A DNA stretch of 64,000 nucleotides from Corythucha ciliata (GCA_038030265.1 CM075942.1:71242926-71306925), one strand, 5' to 3'. Positions 1 to 12,170 are shown, counted from the first letter of the stretch. Translations and numbers: made by a program. Notes: generated by a model not told the origin, from the sequence alone.

Positions 1-545
1 TACATATGTGACATGTCTGAGTATTTTTAAAATCATCTTTTTCTTGAGATGACACATCAACGACACTATCAGCATGTCGTTGCAAGGCATGCTTGCCTTT
101 TAGAGCTAGCTCCTTCAGAGTTCTCATGAGGTGAGACTCGGCTTCGGGTCCTCGATATAATAGAGGAACATTGAAAGACTCGTCAATGTCCTCTTCAACG
201 CACTCGACGTATAAACAGCAGCTCATCATGACATGCTTTTGATACTTTTCAACGTATGAGGAGCTGGGAGGCGGTTCTGCAGAATCAATAGACTGTAAAA
301 TTGCCTCCGTGTCGCAATATATTGCAAAAGGATGTTTGAGCTAGTTATAAAATAAAATCTATATCCGCATAGGTATACACTTTCCCTTCGAATGGTGGTG
401 TGCGGCCTGCTTCGATTGCACGGGCAAAGCAATCAACGCCCGAGTAGACACTATGGTCACAAGCATTCTTTTTTTTATCCAAGTTGGAAGGGGAACGTTA
501 CAACCGCCTCTAAGCGGCTTGTAGCGACTCATTTGTAAAAGGAGC
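1..545 (-). pseudogene. Polinton-type DNA polymerase B fragment (third Polinton remnant)
   Basis: Reading the minus strand in a frame without a long ORF gives a stretch matching the exonuclease region of the intact polymerase at 35540-39487. Positions 340-1 encode an exonuclease I motif (IYCDTEAIL, compare VYVDSESIL), then a YQKHV segment, a YRGPEAESHL segment and the start of a CHIC cysteine pair at the window edge. Positions 545-359 encode the upstream part, YKPLRGGCNVPLP (compare NPLKAGCHIPLP), followed by a one-base frame change near an A-run and then a DCFARAI-like segment. A stop lies between the two parts. The upstream side is cut by a fold-back element at 543. This is a decayed copy; the rest may continue left of the window. 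Confidence 0.7.
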
Positions 546-1353
546 TTCACACGTTGTCAAACGACGTAAAAACTTCTCCGTTTTCCCAGCTTTCCAACGG
601 TGTAATCGAAAGTGGAATTATCTCCCTCCTTTGACGAGAAAATTCGAAAAGAAGCGAAAGAGTCATACATTTTGGGATAAAAATGTGAATAATAACAGGT
701 GTGAAAATTCATTTGTTTGGCTCTCTTTCTTAACAAATCCAAGCGCTGGCACAGTAAAAATTAAAATGTATTGCATTTGGAGAATAATCAACAAACAAAC
801 AAATTAATAAAATGGATGAAGAGGTGTGCGAATTTAGGGTGCCTGCTGGACTTTTATGGGGGCTGGGCTGGGATCGTCGGCGAGACCGAACGGCCCACAT
901 TTCTTCGAAGGAACGGGGCAAGGCTACCTGCAGTTCCTGCTAGTCGAATTGCCACGTCTTCTTAACGGAATGGACCCAGAGCTGAGGGAACAAATTATTT
1001 TCCAGCAAGACGGTGATTTCGGTCTCCGACGATCCCAGCCCAGCAGACCAGCAGACGCCCTAAATTCGTTCACCTCTTCGTCCATTTTATTAATTTGTTT
1101 GTTTGTTGTTTATTCTTCAAATGCAATAAATTTTAATTTTTACTGTGCCAGAGCTTAGATTTCTCCAGAAAGAGAGCCAAACAAATGAATTTCGCACCTG
1201 TTATTATTCACATTTTTAGCCCAAAATGTATGACTTTTTCGCTTCTTTTCGAATTTTCTCGTCAAAGGAGGGAGATAATTCCACTTTCGAGTACACCGTT
1301 GGAAAGCTGGGAAAACGGAGAAGTTTTTATGTCGTTTGACAACGTGTGGAGCT
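543..1353. mobile_element. Fold-back transposon with mariner-type transposase scrap
   Basis: The two halves are inverted copies: roughly 543-780 pairs with the reverse complement of roughly 1080-1353 (ends CACACGTTGTCAAACGAC and its complement). The centre holds a short coding scrap of a DDE transposase. It lies inside, or at the edge of, the polymerase fragment to its left. No target-site duplication could be fixed with confidence. It is probably a non-autonomous derivative of a Tc1/mariner-like element. Confidence 0.6.
880..1014 (+). pseudogene. Tc1/mariner (IS630-type) transposase fragment
   Basis: The plus-strand frame encodes a segment ending LREQIIFQQDG. The FQQDG (FQQDGAPxH-like) motif around the second catalytic aspartate is characteristic of mariner/IS630 transposases, and the preceding LPRLLNGMDPEL spacing fits insect mariner-like copies. 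Only about 45 residues survive and there is no catalytic context. It sits at the centre of the fold-back element. Confidence 0.5.
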
Positions 1354-1717
1354 ATTTTTGGTGACACAGTAAATTGTTTTGTGAAGTCAAATTCTTGTTT
1401 TTTTTGTATTAACGCAACGAAAACGTTACGTTTTTAGGCGTTTTTGACAATTTAGAATATTGATTTTGCGTCCATCCCGTAGAAAATTTTCCGTAGATTA
1501 CGAAACTGCCATCACTTTTAAAAAAAAATGAAGTAGAAGCTGAGAAATAACAATTTTTCGGCGAAAAATACAGTTGCGCCTAAAAATCACTAAAAAAATT
1601 ATTACTCGAAAACAAAAAGAGATAGGCCACTATCCGAATAGGACTTTTTTATCCCATTTTCGGTGTACTATTACCCAATTTTTTTTTTGCTGCTCAAAAC
1701 CGACCACCCTGTACATA
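1354..1717. other. Intergenic, no gene seen
   Basis: AT-rich sequence between two transposons, with short A and T runs. I see no reading frame with recognisable content and no repeat structure. Confidence 0.5.
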
Positions 1718-2589
1718 CAGGGTGATTCAGGAGGAATGTGACAAACTTGCACAGGTGATAGTACGTTCCTGGACGCACAAAAAACGTCATAGGGACGCAT
1801 AGCTGAAAATGCTTTGGTTACGAGATATGAGCACTTTCCTGTTTTTTTCAGGTTGCATTACTTTTTACGGTAATTGTCGTGTTCACGGCTCACCGTAGGT
1901 GGTTAGACAAAAAATGACGGTGGATTCGGAAAGAGAACAAAATCCTGTTCCTGAAACCACCATGAAAATCATAAAATGTCGCTTGCGCGTGGCTATTTCA
2001 GCCATGTGAAAAGTTCAGAAAATAGATTTTTCAAATACCTGATAAATTTCACATGAGTATCATCAATCAGCTGCTACTGCACGCATCGACGGGTAAAGTT
2101 GTTGAAAACTACCCCGTTCTGTGTACTTTGAAACGTTGTCCTGACAGTTGAAGTTTGCAACCCTCCGACTTTAGCAATCAAGTTTAAATGCAAACAAATG
2201 TAAACTTGCTTCGTTAAAACAAGCCGAATATGTCAGGGTAAGTGTCCTTTCCTTGGGGTATTGCGTTACTACGAGCATGCTCCTCTCAATGCCTGAACTA
2301 AGGATTCAATTGACAGCGACGTTTTCCGTGTATGGAATGTGGGTTGAGGTGGTGGATGAACAGCGTTAGGGTGAAAATTATGGACTTGGACATTTCACCT
2401 TATCAGATTCAGCCGGTGCCCGTTGTACACTCATATCTCTCATTCACGGAGTTCATTGTACATCGTTTGTCCCTCCAACTTGTATGAGATCAATTTACAG
2501 TAGCAACCTCAAGTTGAAATAACAACGTAACATCATTTAAATAAGTATTCAAAAATTCTTCCGTCTTTGTGGACTCTCGGAAGCTCTTT

Positions 2590-3140
2590 TATGTAAAGCT
2601 CTGGTGGCTCGACGAATTTCGGCATGTCGTTGTCTGATCGATTCAGCACAGGCCATAACTTTGTTGATCAGCTCCTCGCGTTTGCTGGACTTGTGTTCGT
2701 ATACCATTGTCTTCATCCACCCCCCAGAGACAGTAATCGAGGGATTGTTTTTTGAGGGCGAGATAGTGGAGGTTGCAGATCTTCAGTGAAATGATCGAAA
2801 ATTATTGTTTGTCTCTCCACAGCTTTATTTTTAGGTGCAGGACCGGTTTCGGCCTCCCTGTATCAGGCCATTTTCAACAAGAAGTTATTTATAGACGCTT
2901 GACGAGTGATTAACGATTTAAACATTTATTAATATTGACGTGGCCCCCCCCCCTTAATGGAATTTGAGCAGTGTACAATTTGCAGTTGAAAATGGCCTGA
3001 TACAGGGAGGCCGAAACCGGTCCTGCACCTAAAAATAAAGCTGTGGAGAGACAAACAATTTTCGATCATTTCACTGAAGTAATCGAGGGACGTTAGGTCC
3101 GGAGACCTCGCAGACCAGTTAATTGGTCCTCCTCGCCCAC
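2590..3140 (-). pseudogene. Mariner-type transposase C-terminal remnant, split by insertion
   Basis: On the minus strand positions 3140-3090 encode WSARSPDLTSLDY, the SPDLxPLDxxLW hallmark of IS630/mariner transposases. After the nested insertion the frame resumes near 2741 with a GWMKTMVYEHKS-like segment. The two halves are separated by about 340 bp of inserted palindromic sequence. It lies within the TA-flanked element 1718-3805 and is probably its original transposase. Not functional. Confidence 0.55.
2742..3089. mobile_element. Nested palindromic insertion, possibly Penelope-type
   Basis: Positions 2785-2880 and 2985-3080 are near-perfect inverted copies containing an ACCGGTTTCGGCCTCCCTG block. 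A 12-13 bp copy of the target (CCTCGATTAC core) occurs at about 2731-2742 and again at 3078-3090, as expected for a target-site duplication. Penelope-like elements show inverted terminal repeats and duplications of this length, but no coding sequence supports the class. Confidence 0.4.
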
Positions 3141-3811
3141 CATCTGCTGAGCTGAACTGATTCTGATGAGATAGAACTGCGTCTCACATGGTGAGCCTCG
3201 CGTAGTGAATTGAATTCTTACTTTTACTTCAGGCATTGAGGGGAGCATGCTCGGAGGAACACAATAGCCAATAAAAGGACATTTAACCTCACCTATTCGG
3301 TTTGTTTTATCAAAGCAAGTCACATTTTTTTCCACTGAAACTTGATTGCTAAAGTCGGATGGTTGCAAACTTCAACTATCAGGACACCGTTCGAAAGTAC
3401 ACAGAACGGGGTAGTTTTAGACAACTTTACCCGTCGATGCGTGCACTAGCAGATGATTGATACTGATGTGAAATTTATCAGCTATTCGAAAAAACTACTT
3501 TTTTCACTTTTCACATGGCTGAAATAGCCAAGCGCAAGCGACATTTTTTGATTTTCATGGTGGTTTCAGGAACAGGATTTTGCCTTTTTTCCGAATCCTC
3601 CGTCATTTTTTGTCTAACCACCTACGGTGAGCCGTGAACACGACAATTACCGTAAAAAGTAATGCAACTAGAAAAAAAAAACAGGAAAATGATCATATCT
3701 CGTAACCAAAGCATTTTCGGCTATGTGTCTATATGACGTTTTTTGTCCGCCCAGGTACGCACTATCACCTGTGTAAGTTTGTCACATTCCTCCTGAATCA
3801 CCCTGTATATA

Positions 3812-5428
3812 TAGGGTGGAACAGGATAAGTGTGACAAAAAAAATTGGGTGAAAATAGGCCTCATTTGCGATCGAAACCACCCTATAAACCATGGTCCGA
3901 AAATCAAAATCCGATGAGATATGATTTTTCTAACGTTTTTTTAGGCTTGCATCACTTTTCTTAACTAAATGCAAGTAGATCGGTTTACAGCTGACATTTG
4001 CAACTTTTGGCGATGGATTTGGAAAGAGCACACTTTTTTCCGTCAAGAATAGCCATTTTCGATAAAATTCAACTATTTTCTGTGGGCTTGAGAGATGCTC
4101 AAAGTTTTGCAAATCGTGCACTGAGAGAAAAATAAGGGGTTTTTCGGACGCTGTTGGACTTCCTTCAGACCGACTCCCGCACGGGCGCTAAAATTATTTT
4201 TTAGGACGAAGTATTCAAGTGTCCGTAACATTGGGGAAATAAGTAATTTATTGTCCTAATGGTCTGAAGGCGATTGTCCGAAGTAAGGCATCAAACTATC
4301 CGAATACAGCATGAAATCGCACGACTGTAATCCGAAAAATATATTGTTTAACCCGCTTTGCGTCCTAAGAACATTCATCATAGAGCAGGAATTCATCTGA
4401 AGGAGGATTTTAATCGGCGTCACACTACCACGTGGGATACTTATGTAGGCCATAATTCGTCCGAAATGACTGTACCAAAAAGGCAATCCTTTATTTGTAA
4501 AATTGTTCTTATCTTCACAGCGGGCGACATGAGTAGCAAGCTCTTACAAAATGAATGAATAAATAAATTTAAAAAATCTAACAATGAGTAATAAGTACCT
4601 ATGTATAGCAACAATGTGAATTCCAGATTTTGCAAAGGGAGATGAATGTTTCACAACTCTGCAGTTGTTTTGCCTTTCTGTTTCCTGAAATGATAAGGGT
4701 CCTGCCGTAACCCAACAAGGCCATCACCAAGTTTTTCGAAGATGAGCTGTAGCAGCGTGAACGTATTTAGTGAGCACTGAAATAATATGAAGGTTTAGTA
4801 AAACTGAATAGAGAAATTTACCATGAGAGTATTACCGATTTTAGGTTGAGTGAGAATGTTAATTTTATGAGGTCATCGACAGCTGTCTGGCTGTGTAGAA
4901 CCGTCGTCGCTGCAAGACACGTTATAAATTACAAATTTGAATCAACATTTTCCATCCATTGCTTAACCCTAGAGCACTAACCCTCTTCTAACGTTTCGTA
5001 TTACTAACAGTGCATCATAATGATGCCTATTCGGGAAAATTGTTCTTCCCGCCGTGATTTTCATCTATTTTTGATTGCTAAGCTTTTGAATATTATTCTT
5101 TGAAGGCTAATTATTCTTGTTAGCATGTTTTTGTCAGTTATCGTACTGAATTTTCCTAGCACTTGAGAAAAAGAGTGAGAGAAAGATTTTCTTAGGGTTT
5201 AATGCAATTAAAACGAAAAACTGAGATTATATTTAAGTCTTACAAGTTAACTACGCTTTCTTATCTTTAATTCACAGCTTTGTTTACAGTCTTGTAGTAG
5301 TTGTAGTTCCTAAATATAATACAAAATTGAGAAAACAAAAAAATCAGCGAAATGGTATCATTATATCCAATTCAAAATATCAATTGAGACTTGGTTAGAA
5401 AATTTGGCAACACAGACTAGAATTTTTG
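3812..5428. other. Repeat-derived intergenic DNA, no gene seen
   Basis: A mariner-like end (TA|TAGGGTGGAACAGG) begins at 3812, directly against the previous element; I could not find its partner. The rest, including 4130-4640 and 4640-5428, is AT-rich with no recognisable coding content or clear repeats. Confidence 0.4.
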
Positions 5429-6024
5429 TCAACAGCTGGGACATTTTTTGTGAGTGTGCTCAACGCAGATCGGGTTTTGACATTTTTCGCATCTTGACTT
5501 CGTTAGCCTTCTTTTGTGGCTTCCGCATGGCTTGCAGTACTTTCTTTTGACCACTGCATCGGCAGGAGATCCCGTGCGGGCTTCGTCGACCTCAACATCT
5601 TCTTTTAAGAATCTTTTGATGATTCCGGAGAGATCATGACTTATCGGGTTCTGCAGTCTGCGTCGCACAAGTGGTTTGCACAAACTGGTCGCCACAGATA
5701 CCAAAAAATCAAACCTTGATAGGGGTTTACAACTTGGGTTTGATGAGTTCTTGAAAAAATTGTGCAAGTACACAACACAACATGACCGTTTGTTGCAGCG
5801 ACATTGACCATATCGTAAAAAACGGCGAGTGGCCACCGCTTTGTCTTTCTTCCGCAGCCATTTTTGGAACAAATTTGGTAGAAGGTATCAACAGCCCCTT
5901 TCGTGCTGTTGTAATTCAAGATGATTTCCGGTTTTCCTGACTTGTTTACAGAATCTTCATCGTGCATAGTTGACAACAGTGTGACGATTTTATTCTTTTT
6001 TGGTTTATAGGAGACAACAGTCAC
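5429..6024 (-). pseudogene. piggyBac-family transposase, C-terminal part, frameshifted
   Basis: Two overlapping minus-strand frames together give the end of a piggyBac transposase. The first (6024-5641) has SYKPKKNKIVTLLSTMH, then KPEIILNYNSTKGAVDTFYQ with the last conserved aspartate of the DDE_Tnp_1_7 fold, then RRWPLAVFYDMVN-like sequence. The second (to 5429) ends in the family's cysteine-rich tail: CKPCGSHKR, CEKCQNPICVEHTHKKC. The change of frame near 5790-5870 means the copy is broken. The N-terminal half is missing. No TTAA-flanked termini could be located around it. Confidence 0.75.
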
Positions 6025-6214
6025 AGTGGGAGAGAAAAGAAAAATAGACGATCAATAGAATTTTGGTTTAAGCCCTGTTCGTCCACTTAAGACAAGAAAT
6101 TGTTTGTTGAATTCAGCAATTAGGTATGCCAATTCTTTAGGAAGGTATTCATGGACGGCGTCAGTCATGATAAGATAAAGAATTCGTTTCAACCCTATAA
6201 GTAGTTGCCAATAT

Positions 6215-8024
6215 TTATGTTCTCGCGGCACTAAGGTGCCAACGTATAGACTTATACATATAACGAATTAAAGTTAGGGCCTCTGCGGAAGACGATTTAA
6301 TTATGACACTACGCTTTGTCTTTCTGGAAGGAGCTAAAGCCATAGGCTTAGAGCTTGAATCAGGTCCATAGTCCTCAAAATAGTTGATCCTATCGTTGAT
6401 ATAGTCTAATGAAAAAATTTCCTCTTCGAGTAATTTATCTATTACAAGTTTTAGGGTATCAGGTACTACCCCCTCTAGTAAGTCATGCATCATGTCAACG
6501 GCCACGTGCTCGAACGTATCGAAACCATCAACTTCCAACCAAGGGCACCGCTCTTTTAATCCAGTCTTGGAAGTATCATTCATTGCCAAATCTCTTTCGT
6601 AAGTTAATGAGTTCCGAAGAGACAAAGGGTACTCCACGAATTGAATAGCAATGACTGACTTTTCTGCGCTACAAATACGGCATGGGTGAGTCGCAGAGAA
6701 ACTTTCGACAAACCCAAGCATAGAATGGAGACCTAAATTGTCTCCAGTGATACACGACAACTTGAACTTGACCAATCCGTGGAATCGAGGCACATCAACT
6801 TCAACACCAACGTTCGACAAAAAATTGAATTTATCAATAACAGGTCTAAAAATGGAAAGAAGTCCTTTTGAAGCAACGTAACGATCTGAAGAATGATAAG
6901 GGAGAGCGATAAATATGTGTTTGAGTTAAAATGACAAACTCCGAGGTAAGAAAGGAAGAGAATAGAACATTCCCGATAATTTGTGAATGGAAGAATGACT
7001 GCCTAGAGGATTTTGTATTTCCAAATCATCGAGATTCAAAATTAACGGCAACGTCAAGGCGTCTCGAGTCTCTTGCTGTCCGGCAATCAATTTTGACCAT
7101 ACCGGGCTGTTCATTATATTTATGAGGAGAGGGGCATCTCTAACGGTAGCGATATGTTCAAAAATTACGTCCATTACGCCAGGCATGATCAGAAATTTTT
7201 GTAGAACAGAACGGATGGGAATAAAATGACTGTGACAAGCCAAGCGACAGACTCGTATCCTCCCCGTGGTTTGGAGGCGGTACGGTAAACAATATAAAGT
7301 TCTTATTACGTACCAGTTTCAGTAAAATGCTGGAGTCGCTTATAATGGTTTTTCATGCTACTGCTGGCATCAGTGATGCTTTGTACCAATATGTCATTTT
7401 GTTCTTTCACTTCAGGGATATTTCGAACCGTCATGAAGTGATCGGATGACGCATTGAGTGTTGAGCAAATTACCTCACTGAATTGGGCGAATTTAGAAGA
7501 AATCGATTGAATGCAACTAATTGGACTTTGGGGATTAGCATACATTGAACTGAAAATGTCGGCCAAAGAAGATTTATACAACTGTTTCACAGCCGGTGGA
7601 TTAGTTGAGTTGAAATCAGACGATGCTACGTTCGCTTCATGCTCGACAAGCTCATCAGGTTCTCTCTCATCATTGTGAAGAAGGGGAACCACTCTAACTT
7701 GGCTAGATTCAACCGCCATAGCTTCGTCCAGTTGATCATTACGGACCCCGATATTTTCATTGTTCCCGGTGCTGTGCTCTTTTAGGTGTTTGACAAACAC
7801 CTTAATACAACCAAAAACCTTCGTGCAACCAGGCTGGTCACGTAACCTAAACAACACACATAAACACAAACACACACACTATAACATAAACTGAACTTGG
7901 GGCGGGATGGGCACAACGATTTTCTTACATGATCAGTAATTTGCCGGATTTTAAATTTCTCCCGGCAATAGTAGCATGCGAACATGACTGACTCTGAAAT
8001 AATGTTTCGCTCTAGACACTTCAA
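6215..8024 (-). CDS. Unidentified multi-exon gene, probably transposon-derived
   Basis: Not assigned to a named family. Minus-strand pieces read in order: about 8024-7920 with one C2H2-like finger (CYYC...H); an exon ending near 7311 whose start has a second Cys/His cluster; an exon from about 7250 to 6926; and one at 6820-6215. A 62-nt intron (donor GTACGT near 7310, acceptor AG near 7249) keeps frame. Conserved-looking stretches are LPLILNLDDLEIQNPLGSHS, GDNLGLHSMLGFVESFS with CRIC, and VDMMHDLLEGV. From memory, proteins with this pattern are very multi-copy in cnidarian and arthropod genomes, which suggests a mobile element. The joining of the finger exon to the next is off by one base, so the copy may be decayed. 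Confidence 0.45.
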
Positions 8025-8221
8025 AGACCTCGAATTTGTAACTTAAAAGGGTTATGAAGAAGAAATAAATGATGACCAAGTTATTACTACATATCTCGAA
8101 ACTTTTGCATTATTGTGGATTTGAAAAAATCGACAACGACGAAATGAAAACTTGAAAAAGACGTGAAGCTCGAAATATTTTGTAAAAATAAAACTAGAAG
8201 TTAAATTGCGCCGCGAAAAAA

Positions 8222-8810
8222 CTAACTGAGTTCAACAATCGTACTTAAGACGACAGAATCAGTTAATTCATCAATGCAGCAGCCGACATTAAAAAATAAT
8301 TTCTGAATGAGTTGCCATACAAGTTTACACTCTTCTTGGTAACACAAATTAAAGACGTAGCACAAAGCAAAGTGTGACAGCTCCTGGCACGCTACTAACC
8401 TTGTACAATTTCTTCCCTTCAACGTATACAAAAGTTTGATGAACTTCTAAGGCACTGGGCCCAATACTCACAACTATCGGTTGGGACACCCGTTTTTTTT
8501 TTTTTGTTTTGAAAAATTCATTGACGTCTGCAATATGTGTGCAATGGAAAATAAATCTGGATAATGAGGTTGAACTATCTGTAGCTTTTCCGGGTTCAGC
8601 GTAACCTCCCCATCGTAGTGTAAATTGTAGCAGTCTCAAAAGCGCAGTAACCGTTGTGATGCTGTCGGTATCTGAAAGGAAAGCATCCAGAAAATGTATT
8701 TCTTGCGGCAATTGAACTGGATTGCAAGTGAACTCACCTGAATTATTTACAACGTCCAGCAGGGATGTTACAACCCTTCTCGCCTCTGCGTCCCGTGGTA
8801 GTTTTTGCAC
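8222..8810 (-). pseudogene. Fragment of a second gene of the same unidentified family
   Basis: The frame 8810-8400 encodes a helix-rich segment followed by FVYVEGKKLYKV, and an adjacent frame (8390-8222) continues with LCYVFNLCYQEECKLVWQLI. I associate this last pattern with the C-terminus of the multi-copy family represented at 6215-8024, but this is from memory. The two pieces are in different frames, with either an intron or a frameshift between them. It lies upstream of the preceding gene on the same strand, so may be the end of a tandem copy. Function unknown. Confidence 0.3.
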
Positions 8811-9003
8811 AATACGAACAATTTCTTTTTTTTTCTATAACCTTCTCAGAAAAATCAAGGCTGTCGATGTCGTTTCCTCCGACCGAAGCAATAATTTTTT
8901 TAAAAGTTTTCAAAGTCACCTTCGAAAAAGTAAAAGTACAAGGAAATCTACATTATTACAAGAATATCATATTTCATTAATGGTATTATATTAGTTTATA
9001 AGC

Positions 9004-9150
9004 CATACAACTTGAATAATATTTTATTTTTAGGGTTTTGGCTTTTTTCTTCTTCTACTAAGCTCAGGAAACGAATAAAGTAGAAGAAGAAAAATGCCAG
9101 AACCCCCAAAATAAAATATTAATCAAGTTGTATAGCTTAAAAACTAATAA
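9004..9150. repeat. Small palindromic element
   Basis: About 55-bp arms (ACAACTTGAATAATATTTTA at 9008 and its complement near 9145) flank a short loop. Imperfect palindrome, probably a miniature fold-back transposon. Confidence 0.45.
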
Positions 9151-9916
9151 TATTAATAGTAGTAGAAGACAAAAGACAAAACCCTAAAAATAAAATATTA
9201 ATCAAATAGCATAATCCCTAAGATACATCAAGTTGCCCCCCCCCCCCACATACACAAACATAAATGCTAGGTTAGTACTCCAATGTGGGAGTGCTTTTGC
9301 CAACTTGTTTGTTGACTGACAACTTGTGTTTTGTTGTTGTTGTTGTTGTTGTTGTTGTTTGTTTTAAATTAATTATTATTTGTTTATTATCTGCGTTGGT
9401 CGTAAACCGTACAGCCAGAGAACGTGGTTGGTCCTGCCTAAAGCATGATATACATTTTTTAGGCCACATTTGAGTGTAGAAAAAGGTTTTTTTTAGGTAT
9501 TTTCGTTCATAACTCAAGGAATATTGATCTCGGAGAATCGACCTACAGTGAATTTGATTCAGCAACAAAAACCACTTCACAAACGATACATGAAACGACT
9601 TCATCAGTAAATGTAGGGCATGAGGATTTTAATAAAATCCTCCTTATTCAAGCCAAAAACAACGTTTTTTCGTACAAATCATGCCATAACTCGAGAAGTA
9701 ATCAGTCTACAGACTTGAGGCTGATTTTTATCGACTCAGCACACACAACTGCATAGGATTAGGCTACGGGTACTATGCAAGCGAATTCTGACGAAAATGT
9801 GTTCTGACGAGTTCTCAGGAATTCGCTTAACCAAACAAACATCTGCTTATCAATGAGAGTGGTTACTATGGGAGACAAATCCTCGTCAGAATTCGTACGG
9901 GGGACAAACTCGTCAG
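9151..9916. other. Intergenic; C-run and (TTG)n microsatellite
   Basis: It contains a run of C at about 9237-9247 and a (TTG)n microsatellite at about 9330-9360. No gene content was recognised in the rest. Confidence 0.4.
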
Positions 9917-10076
9917 CAGGGGTGGGCAAGTTACAGCTTTTTTGGTAATTAATTACAAATTACTTCCAAAAAAAGAGGATTAATTACAAATTACCAATTA
10001 CTTTTCACTTCCACGAATAATTACAAATTACAATTACTGTAATTAAATTACTTTTTCAATTACCAATTACCCAAGA
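9917..10076. mobile_element. hAT-like terminus with AATTAC sub-terminal repeats
   Basis: It starts CAGGGGTGGGCAAG, nearly the same 14 bases as the ends of the hAT element at 14328-19142. It continues with many AATTAC/GTAATT words, the sort of sub-terminal repeats that hAT transposases bind. No matching right end was found, so this is a truncated copy or solo end. Confidence 0.45.
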
Positions 10077-10769
10077 GCTGGATTTGTGGAACACGCAAGC
10101 GTCTTGCTATTGTTCACTGTCATTTTTTTAGTGCGTCCAGCCAACAATCGAACGTCAGAACAGATCTTTGAGGTAGGAAGCAGGAACAGCATAGCCCCAA
10201 GATGCCAAGCGCGTCGCATAAGTAGGGTTGCGAAATGTCCCGGCCTGCGAACTCTCACGGGGAATCCCGGGTAGTCATAGTTTGCTAATTTGGCTAATAT
10301 TGTCCGGCGTCCCAGCCAAAGACGTCAGCTTTCTGTGGCTCGAGCTTTTTGTGTATGGGGCAAGGGTGTAGGTACGGGGGGGATATGAGGGATACATCCC
10401 CCCCCCCCCCCCTCAGAGCCATAAGTATACGAACGAAGGAGCACTAGTACCATAACGAAGAGCCCCATAAAATCTCCATGAGCGTTTCACGTTGAAGTTA
10501 GATTTAGCAGATTTTCTGGGCTTGAAGCAGCCCGAAAAGGTCCGGGTACGTCCAGCTTTATCCTTGGACTTCAGGGGGGTATGAGCACTCGCACCCACCG
10601 AGTCAAAACTGAACCCGGTCGAAGTGAAGGGGAGTGTTTCCATGTTAGGGCTCGCACCGGTAGGGCTCGCACCCGGAAAGAAATGGTGAGCGGTGCGAGT
10701 TATAAATATTTTTCGGCAACGGCGAGCTGAAGGCAATCAACTGTGTACCTTCAGTATTGTTCAGATCAT

Positions 10770-11062
10770 GAGCGCAATAGTGGTCGCGGGTAGTTCCCAA
10801 CGCGGAAATGATATTATTTTCCACGATAACTTTAAGTTCGTGTACCAAAAACCCCTTTCAGTTGGGAAGAGATACGTATGCTCGTGTGGAGAAAGAAAAA
10901 TGCAAAGCCTATCTCAAAACTGTTCAGGGCGAAATAACATTTGTGGGCGGTGAACATACTCATGAACCGATGGACAATGTTGAAAGTGTTGCAGCAAAAA
11001 TTGCTCTTCGTGCATCGGTTAAAAGGAAAGCTTCTGAGGATGTATCAACTCCGGTCAGCTGA
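10770..11062 (+). pseudogene. FLYWCH zinc-finger exon of a MULE-type transposon, frameshifted
   Basis: Two plus-strand frames joined near 10880 give GNDIIFHDNFKFVYQK, then R-x-KCKAYLKTV and a GGEHTHEP ending, i.e. the F...Y...C...H-x-H layout of a FLYWCH finger. In the current sequence the frame changes by one base in the middle, so the finger is broken. FLYWCH fingers are commonly found at the N-terminus of MULE transposases, and a MULE-like exon follows at 11252. Confidence 0.6.
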
Positions 11063-11251
11063 CTGCCTGCACGATGAAGCCGAAAAGGTGCGTGGTTGAC
11101 TTCGAGCAGGCCAGAAGGTGTGGCCAGAAACCCAATTGAGCGGCTGCCGTTTTCATCTAAGACAGTCATGGTAAATGCTATTTTATTGCTCATTTTAGCG
11201 CAATAAAACGCTTCCTTACGATCCTTATACTAACTTCATTAAATCACAACA

Positions 11252-11829
11252 GGTTCAGGAAAATTCAAGAACTCGGCCTTGTCAGTTGCTACAAAGAGAG
11301 GAAAAAAAGTGGAAAGTGGCTCCGATGGTCCTTCGGTTTCGCATATTGTGACCCCTCCGAAGTCGGCGATGTATTTTGCGATTGGCTGATGGACCAACCA
11401 TCTACTCCACCTGGTCTGATGCAGCAGTTCGCCGACTACCTCTACGACAACTACGTGTCCGAATGCGCTCGATACCCCCCCACCATGTGGGCTTGTAAAT
11501 CCGCGGACTTAACGTTAACCACAAACGCATGCGAAAACTTCCACTCTCACTATAACAAAGAATTTAACCACCCCCACCCCAACATTTACAACTCCCTCGA
11601 GGTACTGCTGGAAGTTCAGATGGACATTTATGCCAAAATTAATTCCGTCGACAAAAATGAATTTCACCTGCCAAGGCCACAAAGACTACAGGGACAAGAG
11701 TGGATCGTGAAGTACATGGAGAAATTGGAAGAAGGTCTTCCCATGTACAAGTTTGTGAAGAAAGTTTCTTCAAAACTGCGCCCACACTTTGAAGACGTCT
11801 CTCACGACGACCCTGTCTTCCCAGTTTAA
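11252..11829 (+). CDS. MULE-type transposase, C-terminal exon
   Basis: The open frame starts after a plausible splice acceptor (CACAACAG, about 11251) and runs to a stop at 11829, about 190 residues. It begins RFRKIQELGL...YK, has a GKWLRWSFGFAYCDPSEVGDVF segment, then a TTNACENFHSHYN motif. Together these match the region after the catalytic core in MULE transposases that carry FLYWCH fingers. The catalytic part between the finger exon and this exon is missing from 11062-11251, so the element is not functional. What remains is open. Confidence 0.6.
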
Positions 11830-11954
11830 TTTCTGAACATTTTTTATCTTCCCTCCTTGACGATTCCTTACTTAACGATGACTGTTTCATGGTTTTTTGT
11901 ATTTTGTGTGTTTTTTAACGATTTGACGAGGTGGATTTTCCCACCGATATGGGG

Positions 11955-12170
11955 GACAGCGTGAGCAACCTCCTCGTGGTGTCCCCTGGGTCACGCTAAT
12001 AGCTCACATCGGGTGTGAGTCCTACTGCTCACTTTTGACCATGGCGGGTGCGAGCGCTAAAACGGGTGCGAGTCCTACTGCTCACTTTTGAACGAGGGCG
12101 GGTGCGAGCTCCACACAGTCTGGTGCGAGTCCTAATGGTTAATCCGCCTCGGGTGCGAGCTGTAAGACCC
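11955..12170. repeat. Short imperfect repeats of a GGGTGCGAG word
   Basis: The words GGGTGCGAGTCCTACTGCTC and variants recur four or five times. Similar GTGCGAG/CTCGCAC words occur at about 10590-10700. No function apparent. Confidence 0.4.

Larger units (their letters stand above)
1718..3805. mobile_element. Mariner-like element with long inverted arms, TA target duplication
   Basis: The element begins TA|CAGGGTGATTCAGGAGG and ends with the complement followed by TA, giving a TA target-site duplication (1716-1717 and 3806-3807) typical of Tc1/mariner. The arms (about 1718-2200 and 3330-3805) are long imperfect inverted copies. Inside are the tail of a mariner-type transposase on the minus strand and a nested fold-back insertion at about 2742-3089. 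It is not autonomous. Confidence 0.65.

Noticed and set aside
9272..9604. 110-codon minus-strand frame over the TTG microsatellite
   Set aside because: It consists largely of a threonine run from the microsatellite and has no recognisable domain.
10413..10736. 107-codon minus-strand frame
   Set aside because: It overlaps repeated GTGCGAG words and the MULE remnant region, without recognisable content.
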